From positions 43,162 through 107,161 of the forward strand of contig DF237252.1 in NCBI GenBank assembly GCA_000708835.1: a stretch of 64,000 nucleotides of DNA, in the 5' to 3' direction. The position numbers were made by a program, and so were the translations under genes. This DNA comes from Klebsormidium nitens. Its lineage: Eukaryota > Streptophyta > Klebsormidiophyceae > Klebsormidiales > Klebsormidiaceae. This document shows positions 22,765 through 33,403 of this stretch, in pieces. The notes under the pieces are model-generated. The model made no database searches and had not been told where the DNA came from. It was given only the letters and a program-made list of their open reading frames with translations. Within the stretch, counting starts at the first letter, position 1. Every line of letters begins with the position of its first letter.

Positions 22765-24363
22765 TCATCCGCTGCCGCATCTCGCCTCAGAGTCGGTGAA
22801 GACGAAATCCTCGACCATGGACCCCATTCTCAGGAGGACGAAGACCGAGAGACTACTAGAAAGCTGGTAAAGGAGCCAAAGCGGCCCAAAAGACCTCCAA
22901 AAGAGGATGAAGAAGCAGACCATGATGACGTCAGTGATCAAGCACCAAGCGATAGTATCCAACTTGAACTTCAGTGGCCCTGTTTGTAGATGTGCTCCCA
23001 GCGCATTCCCTCCATGATAGGGGAAAGCGAATCTCGTCATTGACGGAACGAGCGGCCGGACGGCGGCGCGGATCAGCTTCGTGACACCGCAGATGAAGAA
23101 GAGAGCGGCAAAAAGGGGAAGCTCGATAGCCTGCAAGGGACGATTCAATCTCCTCTGCTGTTTCGAAGCGGAAAACATTGGAGTCAGGACGGAAGAGGAC
23201 GTCCGATTTGACAGTGTACATGCAATCTTCTAGCCATTTGTTTATCATCCGCTTTTGACGCTTTTCAATTGGCAACTCCCGAAGCGCTCCACTCCTAGTT
23301 GAGTCCGCTGTAAATTTGTGGGTTCTCGTTTCACTCTGTGTGGGCTGTAATTTCTCATGCGCATTACTTCTACGGAGAGCCGCGACTTTCTGGAAGCGCT
23401 TACCGCAAGAAGGAGATTGAGGGCGTTCCGCAGCAATGGCTCCTCGAGAAGCTGTAGAAGTAGGGAAACGTGATTAGCCATCTGTACACACTGTCGAAAG
23501 TCGTCAGAGCACTGGTTCTGACGAGCAGCTTTGAGCACATGGTACACTCAAGCAGCCCAAGTCCTTAGCAGACCGCTTAAATCAGGACAAGTCGTGAGGG
23601 GTAGAACTCACTGCGCGCAAGATCGGGCGACAGTGGCCATAAAAGAGCCTTTTCTATTCCGTGAGCAAATGGATTCGCTCTCGTGCAACCTCTGAAAGCT
23701 TCCACTTGCGCTTGAGCACCCTTTTGACTCTGCAGCGGGAAACGTTTGAGAGTGGCCCTACGTGAACTGCATTCCAATCAGTCTACATACCTGACGGGAT
23801 AAGAACACCGACTTACCTCGTCGAGAATTCCTGAAAGGAACTGAACGTACGGGGGCGCAATAAGGGAGAGACTGGCCCCGACAATGCTCGTCAGAAGCTG
23901 CAGGGGCGACACGAGAACGGATATGACGTTCAAGATTGGAACACTTGCATCTAGTAGCATGGATTTAATTAGCTTGAGTTGCTCACTACTTTATCATTTG
24001 ACGACCAAAGTGGTCGTTACAGAGTTGATAGCATGTTCAAGAGGCACTTTTTACTTCCTTCGAAAGGAATTGTCACTCAAGAAATAAGCTTGTGCGTTTT
24101 GGAACGATTATAAAAGCGAAACGATCGTGGACACAGATGTATTTGCATCTGAGGTTCTCTGTCAACTACTTCCCCTTTATTCTGGCCGTCTTCATGTTGA
24201 ACGGACTTGATCAGCGTCCAGGACTTAAAGAATCGAAGTTAGATGCTCACGGAGAGGAGCAGCGCGCGCAGATGCCCACCGGCACATAGAGAGCGATTTT
24301 TCCCAGCAGTCCATATGAGAAGAAGAAGTCCCGGATGGCAAATGGAATCTGAGCCAGCTCCAT
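22765..24363 (-). CDS. Unrecognised multi-pass membrane protein, copy A (frame uncertain)
   Basis: Exons by comparison with copy C: 24363-24251, 23897-23817, 23451-23404 and 23130-22765 (TGA). Shared landmarks are an N-terminal amphipathic and hydrophobic helix (MELAQIPFAIRDFFF), PPYVQFLSGILDE, LLEEPLLRNALNLLLA and a terminal exon with several membrane helices (TKLIRAAVRPLVP, then IAWCLITDVIMVCFFILFW) ending in VEDFVFTDSEARCGSG. With these sites exon 1 ends in phase 2 while exon 2 needs phase 0, so either exon 2 uses an upstream acceptor (a weak AAG near 23947 would work) or the copy carries a frameshift. I do not recognise the family and assign no function. Confidence 0.6.
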
Positions 24364-25078
24364 GTCCTCCCTGCATGAGGAGGAGCTTGAGTTTTGTTCG
24401 ATGAGTGAAGCTGACCAATAGTTGCTTCGCAAATCAGGCAACAGATGCTTAAATTGAACCTTCCCTTCCTCTGACTAGACAAAGCTTGAGAGCTTTTCAT
24501 GAGGATCTTACTTCTGACCCGCAGCAATCATAGGATTTCATGCATGAGCTGATGAAGAGGGGTGATGCGATACAAGCATGCAACAATCGCTCATCTGGCA
24601 GCAAGCAGAATATTTACCAGATCGAAAGACTTTGCAAAGCAAGCGTTTCCTTCCGTTATCTCTTTTCACGTGCCACCTGCAGCTAGATGCGCAACCCTTC
24701 TCGAGCGCCTTCACCGTGACGCTGTGCTGAGGAGCTTCGAAGATTAAGAAAAAGCACGATCTTTACAGGACACGCAGCCAGGTTGCTTTCGATGTACAGG
24801 CGCGTTGTAAATCCTCTTGTTTAAGCCAGACTGCAAAAACGGATCTGAAAGCCTTTGCATGAAACGTCGTGGGTTTGGTTGGACCTAGCTGCGGCTGTGG
24901 ACTTTGATGTATGGACCCAGAATTCAGCAATTGATTGCGCAAAGCACAGCGCGATCCCGCTGTTGAGCTATGCTGACAACTTCTTCGAACCAAGAGGCGA
25001 CTGTGTTCTCCTTAGGTGCAGCCAATCGAATCTTCATCCAGAACGTCTGCGCGCTTCGCTGCCTCCGTTGCTCCCTTT
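24364..25078. other. Spacer upstream of membrane-protein copy A
   Basis: No coding region that I can support; short frames only. Confidence 0.5.
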
Positions 25079-25079
25079 C

Positions 25080-25575
25080 TTAAAGTGGGCGTGGGACCCG
25101 CGGGTCCCATTTTGATCGTACGCCCAGGATTCCATCGGCTTGATCGGTGCCCCATCCATCCAACGGTCGCGATTGCAGGTGACATCAGAAAATCGTCAGC
25201 GTACCGGGGTGCGTAGGTACGGTACTTTGGGAGCTACAGGTACCGCCGAAGTTGTATGACGTCACGGAATGCTTTACCCGGTACGGTCAAAATTGTTGTG
25301 AATCCAGCCGTTCGATCAGCCCCATATTTCCTTGAACAATCTAAGATCGTCGGATGGCCTGTCTGGGCTCAAATCAGGTGCCCGGTAGGGCCCCAAAAGC
25401 ATGCGCTAATAGCTGGGTGCGGCAAAAAAGAACTGAGTCTGTGATTCGAACGCGGGACCTCGGACCTTTTTGGCCAAGTCTAGGCGAGCGCGCTAGCCAC
25501 CTGAGCTACAGCGACTCGGCCGGAACCCGATTTGGTCTGAAAGTTGCCGGTTTTATACCCCGACGCCCACTTTAA
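25080..25575. mobile_element. Non-autonomous inverted-repeat element, TTAA-flanked (MITE)
   Basis: The 14-bp sequence CTTAAAGTGGGCGT at 25079 is repeated inverted at 25563-25576. Read as TTAA target duplications (25080-25083 and 25572-25575), the element is 25084-25571 with terminal repeats starting AGTGGGCGT. TTAA duplications are typical of piggyBac-type transposons, but the termini do not look classic, so the superfamily is uncertain. It encodes nothing. A second, shorter element with the same ends lies at 56752-56895. Confidence 0.75.
25435..25517 (-). pseudogene. tRNA-like relic with intact A and B boxes
   Basis: On the minus strand, TAGCTCAGGTG (A box, 25508-25498) and GTTCGAATC (B box, 25451-25443) fit RNA polymerase III internal promoters, and GAGTC/GACTC close the ends. 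CTCG and CGAG could pair as an anticodon stem around an intron-like loop. The T stem and the standard 7-bp acceptor stem do not pair, so it is not a normal tRNA. It could be a tRNA pseudogene or the head of a SINE, carried inside the inverted-repeat element. Confidence 0.6.
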
Positions 25576-27214
25576 GTTCGAGCCATCCTCTTCAGTGCCG
25601 AAGATCTTAGCTTCAGCTTGACTTCTGCACGAGGGAGCTGCGCCGGGTCTTGGCCAGGTCATCGTGATGTCTTCGGACTTGATGCGTTTCGGAGTAGTCA
25701 TCTGGAAATGTTTGTCATGAGTCGAGATCTTCAGAATGATTTTCCGAGTTTCAGATCTCCAAAGTGATGCGAAGCTCCAAGAACGCCACGCGGCTTCATG
25801 TCATTGACGTAACCGGGGAGCATACCGCTACAGATGCTGTATGCTGTGGCCGTAGCGCGGCGGTAGAAGGGTATAGAAGGCCACTAGCTACGGTAATGTT
25901 TCTTGCCTAGCGTCGGTGATCGAAGCTTGATTAAAAAGCCAGCACAAGCTAGACCCCGAATTTTTGAGAATGACTCAAGGACCTTTCAGAGTTGATTGTC
26001 GGCAAGAAAGTCTAGCGACTCGGCACGGGTTGGGCTTTCTATAAAGGCCACACTGAATTGGGCGTGATTTTGGCATACATAACTTGAGGACTCTGAAGCA
26101 GTGCTTCAAGAGTGCTGGCTTAAATTCACGTCCGCTCCAATCTACAAGATTTACTCGGAATGATCCAGGAGCTATTTGATAATAAAAGGTTGAGTAAGAA
26201 CCGACCACAACCATCATGAGGAGCCATTCTAAGAAGCCTTTAGTGGGCGGAGGAAAGGCGCATGGGGGGAGAACTTTTCTTTACAATCCTCAAACTCCGA
26301 CCCGTATTCAGACCGGATGCCGCACGGCTTTTTGGCACGACTGTATCATGTTGGAGAGATCGCGCTCGAGCTCGCGTGAAAGTTGCATGCAATCAGGCCG
26401 CTTAAATCTTAAACAATGCCCTTCAGAGAGGCAGCATGGTTATGTAAGCATGTCTTACGAGCAATATTTGAATATGCATCTCCCATGTAGGCTGGAAGCA
26501 AATCCTGGATGCGTCCCGATGACATTGCAAAGATAGATACTTGATTGTACATACGCCCTTGAAAATCCTGCCGCCTTGATATGGGGCCGCAATAGTTGGG
26601 CTTATGAACGAACTCGGGTGCTTCGCTTTACATTTGGGTCCACTATAAGATCAGGATGTCCCTAAAAAAGCTCAGTAGCCTTTGAGACTCAGACTAAACG
26701 TTGCCTCAGCGTTAGTGGCGCGGTGAGGTTCGACCATGATCACCAACTTACTATGCCATACACAGTATAAGCAACAGCCCAAAACCGCAGAGAGGTGTAT
26801 TTAGCGGCACTTGAAAGATTTGAGAGGAGATGATACGGGAAGCTTAATCCCACGTAAGAGATGCTGAAGACCTGGCGAGTACTGAGCTCCAAGATCAAAG
26901 AGATTCAATCTGGCTTCTGAAGGGCTGTCCTCGAAAGCAAAAGTTTTAGGTCTCACTCGAAATCTATGGAAACGCTAGATATAACGAGATTGCAAAACTC
27001 CAACCACGTGCATGTTACGAACTCAAGCGAAAAGGTGCTCAGGTGACTGCGCGAGGCGGCGCGGTTGAAGGAAAGTGCGGACGAGAGAGGGGACCTTCGA
27101 CATCTGCAAAATCAAGATTAGAGGAAATGTTATCTTGTGCGCTTAAAAGCGGACAACTTCTTTCAAAGTGATATCCAAAAGCCGACTCCATAGCTGCCTT
27201 TGAAAACACCTTAC
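25576..27214. other. Spacer with no supported gene
   Basis: Only short frames on either strand, none with recognisable motifs or linked splice sites. Confidence 0.5.
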
Positions 27215-28464
27215 TTTGATGGGGCCTCCCTGACACGCGAGAGCCGCTGCGTTGCAATGACCAACAAATCAAGCCGCTTTTGCAAAGCACCACCATCGAG
27301 CTTGTTTCTGGAGGACAATCTGATGTTTCTGTGGCACGGTGCAACAGCTGCGCGGTACTGAAAAAAGAAGCATGATTGCGGACGCACTAAGAAACTGAAA
27401 AGCAGCGGCGGCTCTGGATGCCAGAATAGCAGACATGACGATCGGCGGAGCGGTCGAGGCACAATTTTGGAAGCAAAGGCTGGTAAGCAGAGAGGCGCGA
27501 GTATTGTGCTTTTGGAGGTCGTTGCTGTGCTGCGTTGCTCGTAAGGATGCCTATTTGGAACCCTGGATTCTGGAACACGGTGAGTTCTCTCGCTGCTTAC
27601 CTTGCAAAGAATCTGAGCGCATGCCGACGGACTCTCAAAAGGCTGCACAGAGAAAGCAACCACTTTCAAGGGAGATTCAAAACGCTACTATTGAAAGCAG
27701 CTGAAAGATGCGAGCTCGAAGACTCAGATGTGAAGGTTTGCTTGAATCGAGTGCAATGTGAGAAGGTTGGTCTCGAAGGGGAGAGACGAAGCAAAGAAGG
27801 TTACGACAACCCTAGATCCAGACTAAGAAGATACTATTCTCAACTGCAGATTTCCAGGTTTCCAAAGCTTCAAAAGAAGATCCAACTGAATGCGAAATGC
27901 CTGGAGACCCCAGGATTGTAAACACGCTGCAGCCAAACGCCGAACGATCGTACTGGCTCAGAAGCATAAATTGTGAGGCTCTACAAGAAAAGCTGGGTCC
28001 TACCCGCATTCAGAAGCTTGTGCACAGCCTCCAGACCTGGGAGCCTACCCCGAAGAGCCCCAAAGTCGTGAAAACCTGCGCATAGATGGATTATTAGAAT
28101 AGCAGTATTTTCCAAGCAAGGTGGATATCATCCGCCCTGCATACAAACTGGTAAGGCTGATTTCGTGGCTTACCATGTGCGGTTGTAACAGATCAGTGAA
28201 CTGCTAGAGGCCCGGATGGTTGAGAACTCCAGGTGTTTAGTTCTTCAAACTCAGAAAGCTACTATGCGTCTGTAATGTCCTGCTTACTCAAATCCAACGA
28301 CCTAGAAGCTTCGAAATTTGACCATGCAACGGAGAAAGACTTCTGGGACTCACAGAGAGCGCTAGAATGCCGATGATCCAAGGAAGATAGTAGAGAACCT
28401 TCTCCAGCAAGCCATGCTGGCGAAGGAACCTCCGAATCGCAGGTGGAACTTGGGGCAGGTCCAT
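27215..28464 (-). pseudogene. Decayed membrane-protein paralogue, copy B
   Basis: A clean first exon, 28464-28354 (MDLPQVPPAIRRFLRQHGL, then LEKVLYYLPWIIGILALS, donor GTGAGT), parallels copies A and C. A stretch from 28075 (acceptor GCGCAG) reads VFTTLGLFGVGSQVWRLC, like exon 2 of copy C around its MGFRLWKF, but soon meets a stop. A 42-nt block, 27642-27601 (PFESPSACAQILCK, donor GTAAGC), resembles exon 3. An open block 27357-27215, bounded by CAG and GTAAGG, is not clearly related to the membrane exon 4. I read this as a degrading tandem copy; a rearranged but live gene is possible. Confidence 0.5.
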
Positions 28465-29146
28465 TGGATCTCTGCGCAGCAAGCAGGGATTCTCAAGATA
28501 AAGTCCTGCAATCCGATACAGAAAATCCAAGCAGAACAAGGATAATAAAGTATTTTTGAAGCAGTCGGTCGAAGACTTCTTATCAACTCTTCAACATTCT
28601 CTTCTTTTCAAATCCTGTCTCTCAGAGTATCGGGCCTGGCAAAGCATAGACCTTGACTAGGTTCCAACCATTTTCCTAAGAACTGAAGCAGCATCATGCA
28701 CTATCAATCAAACACATGCATTATTTAAAAGCTGTGTGTTCCACTCTGAGTAGAGGAGCCGGCTTTCAAGGTGTTGCCTTCTTCGTAAGCTTCCAGGTCA
28801 AGGCCTTCTTGCGTAAATTCCTTTTCACGCCGAGCTACAAACAAACCATGAAATCCTTACCCGTAGATTTTGCTGAACGCCTCTGCAGACCAGGAAGGAG
28901 AAAGGTGAAAATCTTCACTTAGGATCCAGAGTCTCCTGACGGCGCTCCTTGCTTGCGCTGAGTTTCTTCCTCTGCTTCTGCCTCGCACTATGAACGCCAA
29001 TGGTCTGCTCTTGCTGGCGCAACGGTGCATGCGCGGCAATTGATGGAGATGGAGATGTCACGAGCACGTTTCTCGCTACTCTGCATGCTGATCCAAGGCC
29101 AAGAGTCTCAAAGATTTAGATTAAGGTCACGGGAAAATTTGCTTGC

Positions 29147-29742
29147 TTAGCAGCGTTTCGATATGCTGCGCATGACGCAGCATCTGACGTTCGGATTTCT
29201 GAATTCTGCGCTGACTACAGTAGCGGATTCCGCAGAACCGGCGGTGAAAATCGAAGTCAAGGACCGGCTTCGGCTGCGACTTTGATGAGCGTGCTCAGCA
29301 CCTTCCAGGAAATTTTCAATGCTCCGAAATTCTGAGTCGGTACCCAATAGGTCTGCGCTCCAATCGAATCCTCGATGCTTGAGTGCACTTCGAAATCTAC
29401 TGCAGGTAGACTACTGTATGTTGCAGCCGTTCTAAGCGAGACCCTCTTCCAAGTGCAGTCTTGGCTGAACGGGACTCCTTTTGCCAACACGGCATGCAAC
29501 CTGGCAATTGGTCTTAGATGTTTCAATGATGCCGAATCCAATCGACCAGTCATGCTTCTATTGGGTATTGTGGAGCTGGAGTCATAGATGGCTTCCAAAA
29601 GCGAAGCAGATTCCATCCGAAGTTTCAAGTCCTTATGAAAAGAGTTTGTCACTACCAAGCACTTGCATGCTTGCAGATCAATAAGGACGTCTGTGGCCTG
29701 AAGACTCTTCTCAAAGGCAGCCGCCACACAAGACAGGTGCAC
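29147..29742 (-). other. Hypothetical open frame of about 160 codons
   Basis: An uninterrupted minus-strand frame (for example KLRMESASLLEAIYDSSST and VDFEVHSSIEDSIG) between copies B and C. No motif or homologue is recognised, and no splice links are convincing. It may be chance or a fragment of an older copy. The rest of 28465-30113 shows nothing I can support except an exon-like block near 28858-28880. Confidence 0.2.
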
Positions 29743-30113
29743 TGCTCATTACACATGCGCTTTCACGAACCCAAATGAGTTCTATCGTGCCGTCTGATTG
29801 CAAAATTATCCCCTTAACAAGGATGCCAGCTTTTGAAAAGTTGACAGACTCAAACGTCGAATCGTTTCAGGGCCATATTGCATTCTAAGCTGCAGCTTTG
29901 AATGCAATCTTTTGAAGCTCTATCTCTCGCTACTAGAGTTCACCAAGGACTTCGAGCGGTTATTCAAGCGTCCGATGCTTGAAGCAATATAGCCTGGCAG
30001 TGCTTTCACCGTCTTCAAACAAACCTTGTCATTAACCGGCCATTGTTCCAAATCCCAGATGCTTTCTCCTCAAGTCGGACCAATGTGCACTATCGCTCTC
30101 TGGCTCTGTTATT

Positions 30114-31904
30114 CTATTCAACACCAAACCTTGTTTCCTTGTCATGGAATACCCGATCCTCGATAGCCGAGCCTACCCTTAGAAACATCTCGAGAAAAAT
30201 CATTGCAATGATCACCGGAGGATGGGACCAAAGCGCGAGCAGGAACCCGAGCGATCCGAGTGAGGCGAGCGGTTGACCAAGCGGCTCCTTGAGAGGGAAC
30301 ATCCAGAGCGAGATCAAGATTGCCAGGGGACTGAGGGAGAACCACGCGATAACGTCGAGCCTAAACTTTGCGGGCAGCAGGTAGGGCTCGTATTGGTCTG
30401 GCGGGTATACCAGTGCAACGATCGGCTCAAAGATACCCTTTGTGGCGAGCGGAAGGAGGGGGCGGAAAGCAGCGCGGACGAGCTTCGAGAGGGCGCAGAT
30501 CGCGAAGGAAGAATAGAGGAACGGGAGCTCCGTAACCTGCAGAAAAGAAGATAGCGCCTCGTTTCCACAATCAAGATTGGAGCATGTCCTCCTCAATAGG
30601 GAGGGAAACGCGCGTATTCTCCGATCATGAACCGCTGTATTCGAGATCTGCACAGGTTTTCAGACCTATTCATCCCTTGCACTACGAGAGATGTTACACT
30701 AGAATCATTCTAACGAGCGAACGACTTTGCATGGCCATACGCTGGATCTCAACCGTTCAGATAGACGAAAAATACAGCTAAATTTTGATCGCTGCACAGC
30801 AACCACCACGAGAACGCTCATTGGGTCCCGTCTCGTCAGGTTTGCGGAGCCAACTTAAGCAGCTCAGGGACGCGCATTTGGACTGAGAGCTCACCGCAAA
30901 GAGAAGGTTGAAGGAATTCTGGAAAAGCGGCTCCTCAAAAAGCTGCATATCGCGAGTGTACAGAATTGTTTTTATGGTCTACGATGATTGTGATTCAGAA
31001 GAACCGCAGAATGATCGTATGAAGCACGCATTTCCCGACAAAAATGGCTACTAAACAGTTTTAATCTGAAGAAACATATAATCCTTCAATCGAGAATTAC
31101 TGCACCTCAGAACAGGTTGTTATTTGAAGACGTAATATCAAACAACCTGATAATCTTTTAATTGAACATGAAGGTTGCTCGTAGACATCAGTGGAACCGT
31201 TGTTGATCTCGTGATGTAACCAGCATTCATAGTTGATAAGACTGCAGATTTTTGCAGGAAGAGCGTGTGGCTGGCGCAACGGTTAAGCAAGATCATCAGA
31301 GGGTTACTCAACTGCTCAAGATCATACAGGATGTCCCTTACCTCATTAATGAAGTCGCTGAGAAAACGGACGTAGGGGCGGCCAAATTTCCACAAGCGGA
31401 AGCCCATTTCAGCAACCGTGCAAAACGCCATTGTCTGTAAAAGAGCTTTGGATTAAGATTCGACTTCGGCGTTTTGGAAGAGAAGGGACGTTACATTCAC
31501 GAAGAAAACCCTGAACAGCAGATCGCGGAATTTTGAGATGTGGCTTACTGATACTGGTGCTCAAGTTTGGGGAATCCGGCCGTAAAACGGAATCAAAATC
31601 TGAAGCATGGGAGCTTCTAACAGCTGTTTTGAGGAAGTTCTTAGTGAAAGAACTGGACGTGACTACCATCAGCTCTGATATCTCTTTTGCAGATTGAGTT
31701 TGTCGAGCAGATACTGACCCAGAGAAAATGACTCGCAAAACTTGATTTACTTGAAGAGCCATATATAAGTTTTCCGTAAGAGTCAGATGGTAAAAAGGAA
31801 GGCGGGACACTTACATAGACAACGAAAAGCAGGATGCCCAGAAAGATTTTCACGAGCGGTCCAGGTCCCCAAAAGAATGCCTGAAACGTGGATAGCAGAT
31901 CCAT
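30114..31904 (-). CDS. Unrecognised multi-pass membrane protein, copy C, 217 aa
   Basis: Four exons, all in phase 0: 31904-31815, 31434-31342, 30942-30895 and 30536-30114 (TAG). Exon 1 gives a hydrophobic helix at residues about 14-30 (LVKIFLGILLFVVY). Exon 2 carries RPYVRFLSDFINE, exon 3 LFEEPLFQNSFNLLFA, and exon 4 (residues 78-217) two to four membrane helices (LPFLYSSFAICALSKLV, VIAWFSLSPLAILISLWMF, VIIAMIFLEMFLRVG) separated by the basic loop VRAAFRPLLP, with a polar tail VEDRVFHDKETRFGVE-like (here IEDRVFHDKETRFGVE). This is the best-preserved member of the tandem family and shows that the exon pattern is shared. The family is not one I know; an organelle or ER membrane is possible but unproven. 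It diverges from the sHSP gene to the right. Confidence 0.75.
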
Positions 31905-33403
31905 GTCGGACCTGCGCATCAATATGCAAGAGTCAAGTGCTACACGGATCTTGACGTCTGCTAACCTTGCAGCATCAGTATGTTACGCAAATGTAGCAAG
32001 CAGTAGCAAGCAGAAGATGCAATTATGCTGACCAGCATGTTCTCGAAAGCTTGACTGGGTTTTCCTTGCTCCCAGGACAGGCCAACTTGCAGTGCAGCAC
32101 TTTGTTGTTTGTCAAGGCCTAGCCAGATCCATGACAGGCCAGATCAAAGCTTTTTGCTTGCATGTGGAAGTTACGTCCATTCCTGATGATGAGGAAGCTG
32201 GACAACTTTCAGTCTTTCGTGCCTCATCCTCGACCTTTTGAAGAACATCTTTACTATCGAGAACTCTGCAGCTTCATGTAGAGGTTAATGCAAATTCTCT
32301 CACTGCTCCCTTCAAAACAGCCTCAATTACATCAACATCACAATTTTCTCTGGAGTCCGAGGTAGAGCCCATATTTGCTCCTGACCTTGGAGCTGTGTAC
32401 CCGCCTTCGTGGAAAGTTGAAGATTTGCTCACCGTTCTGTTGGATGTAGAAGTTTCAAATCGTTGGAAAGCTGGTCACCAGCACCTTTCTCCGATCGCAA
32501 AGTCTGCCTGCAGCAACCTTCCGAAGCGACGCGCAAGCTTTGAACTTCGACACAGCAACGCCTCTCTGATTGTCCTTTGCTGCTCAAGCGCAGAACGAGA
32601 TCTTAAAACTGAAAACTCAGTTTCAGCACTGTGGAAGGCCTAGGGCAGCGCACTTGCAAAGGTTTCTTTCAACCTGACCATCCTCCTTCCCCCCGCCTTC
32701 TGTTCTGCTTTGATAAGAAACCTACTTGGGATTTGGGGCGCTTGATTTCCACTCGAGGCTTTCAAAAGTGGCCAGACGAGGACTTCCTTATGCATGAAGC
32801 TTGCTTTGCGCGTCGTCGGCTCACGCCGTGGCGGCCGCGGCCGCGGATCCTTGCGACGCGGCCGCCGTGCGCGGTGTTGACCTGCAAGCCTTGAAGGAGG
32901 TTTTCATTCATAGCTTGCTTCAGGTGCTGAAAGCCTGTTCTTGACCAGCCGGACGCGCAATGCACGGTGCATGCCGAAAGCGCTTGGCCCTCCGAAAAGC
33001 TGGTTCGAATCAACTTGTGATATGAACCAGTCCCTCGTGAATTGCGTCCACGTCGGATCATCCCTGATGATTCAAATCAGCTCGAAGTCTAGAAGAGCGG
33101 ACTCGATGCGCAGGCCGGGAAGGAGACGAAGACGAGAACAGCTGCACGAGACAATTTTGACTCTCAGCGCAAGCCTCAATCCTTTTTGGACTTTGCGCAT
33201 TGAAGCACATTGAAGCAAGCCCCTCCTCTCAAACGCTGGGAACACAATAGTGCTTGCGACCAAATTCAATCAGGTTGCTTAGCAGGACTCAGTCGAAATC
33301 AAGTCGTCTTGAACTTGGAAGAAAGCAGAGAAGATTGCAAAGAGCTTGCCAACGCCACTTTCCCCTTCATCTCTCTCCAGAAAACCCGCAAACTCTCTCA
33401 AGC
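31905..33403. promoter_or_regulatory. Divergent intergenic region, membrane protein copy C and sHSP-1
   Basis: 1.5 kb between divergent starts. It contains one heat-shock-element-like core, GAAGTTTC at 32449-32456, far from the sHSP ATG, and a GC palindrome cluster with GGCGGCCGCGGCCGCGG at about 32828-32870. No coding frame is convincing; the 82-codon frame at 32395-32643 has no recognisable motif. Confidence 0.35.

Noticed and set aside
22136-22780. Long open frames crossing the N gap
   Set aside because: They are open only because undetermined bases contain no stops.
25435-25517. Functional tRNA gene
   Set aside because: A and B boxes are present, but the T stem and 7-bp acceptor stem do not pair.
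27535-27921. 128-codon plus-strand basic frame
   Set aside because: It overlaps exon relics of membrane-protein copy B on the minus strand and shows no motif; probably chance.
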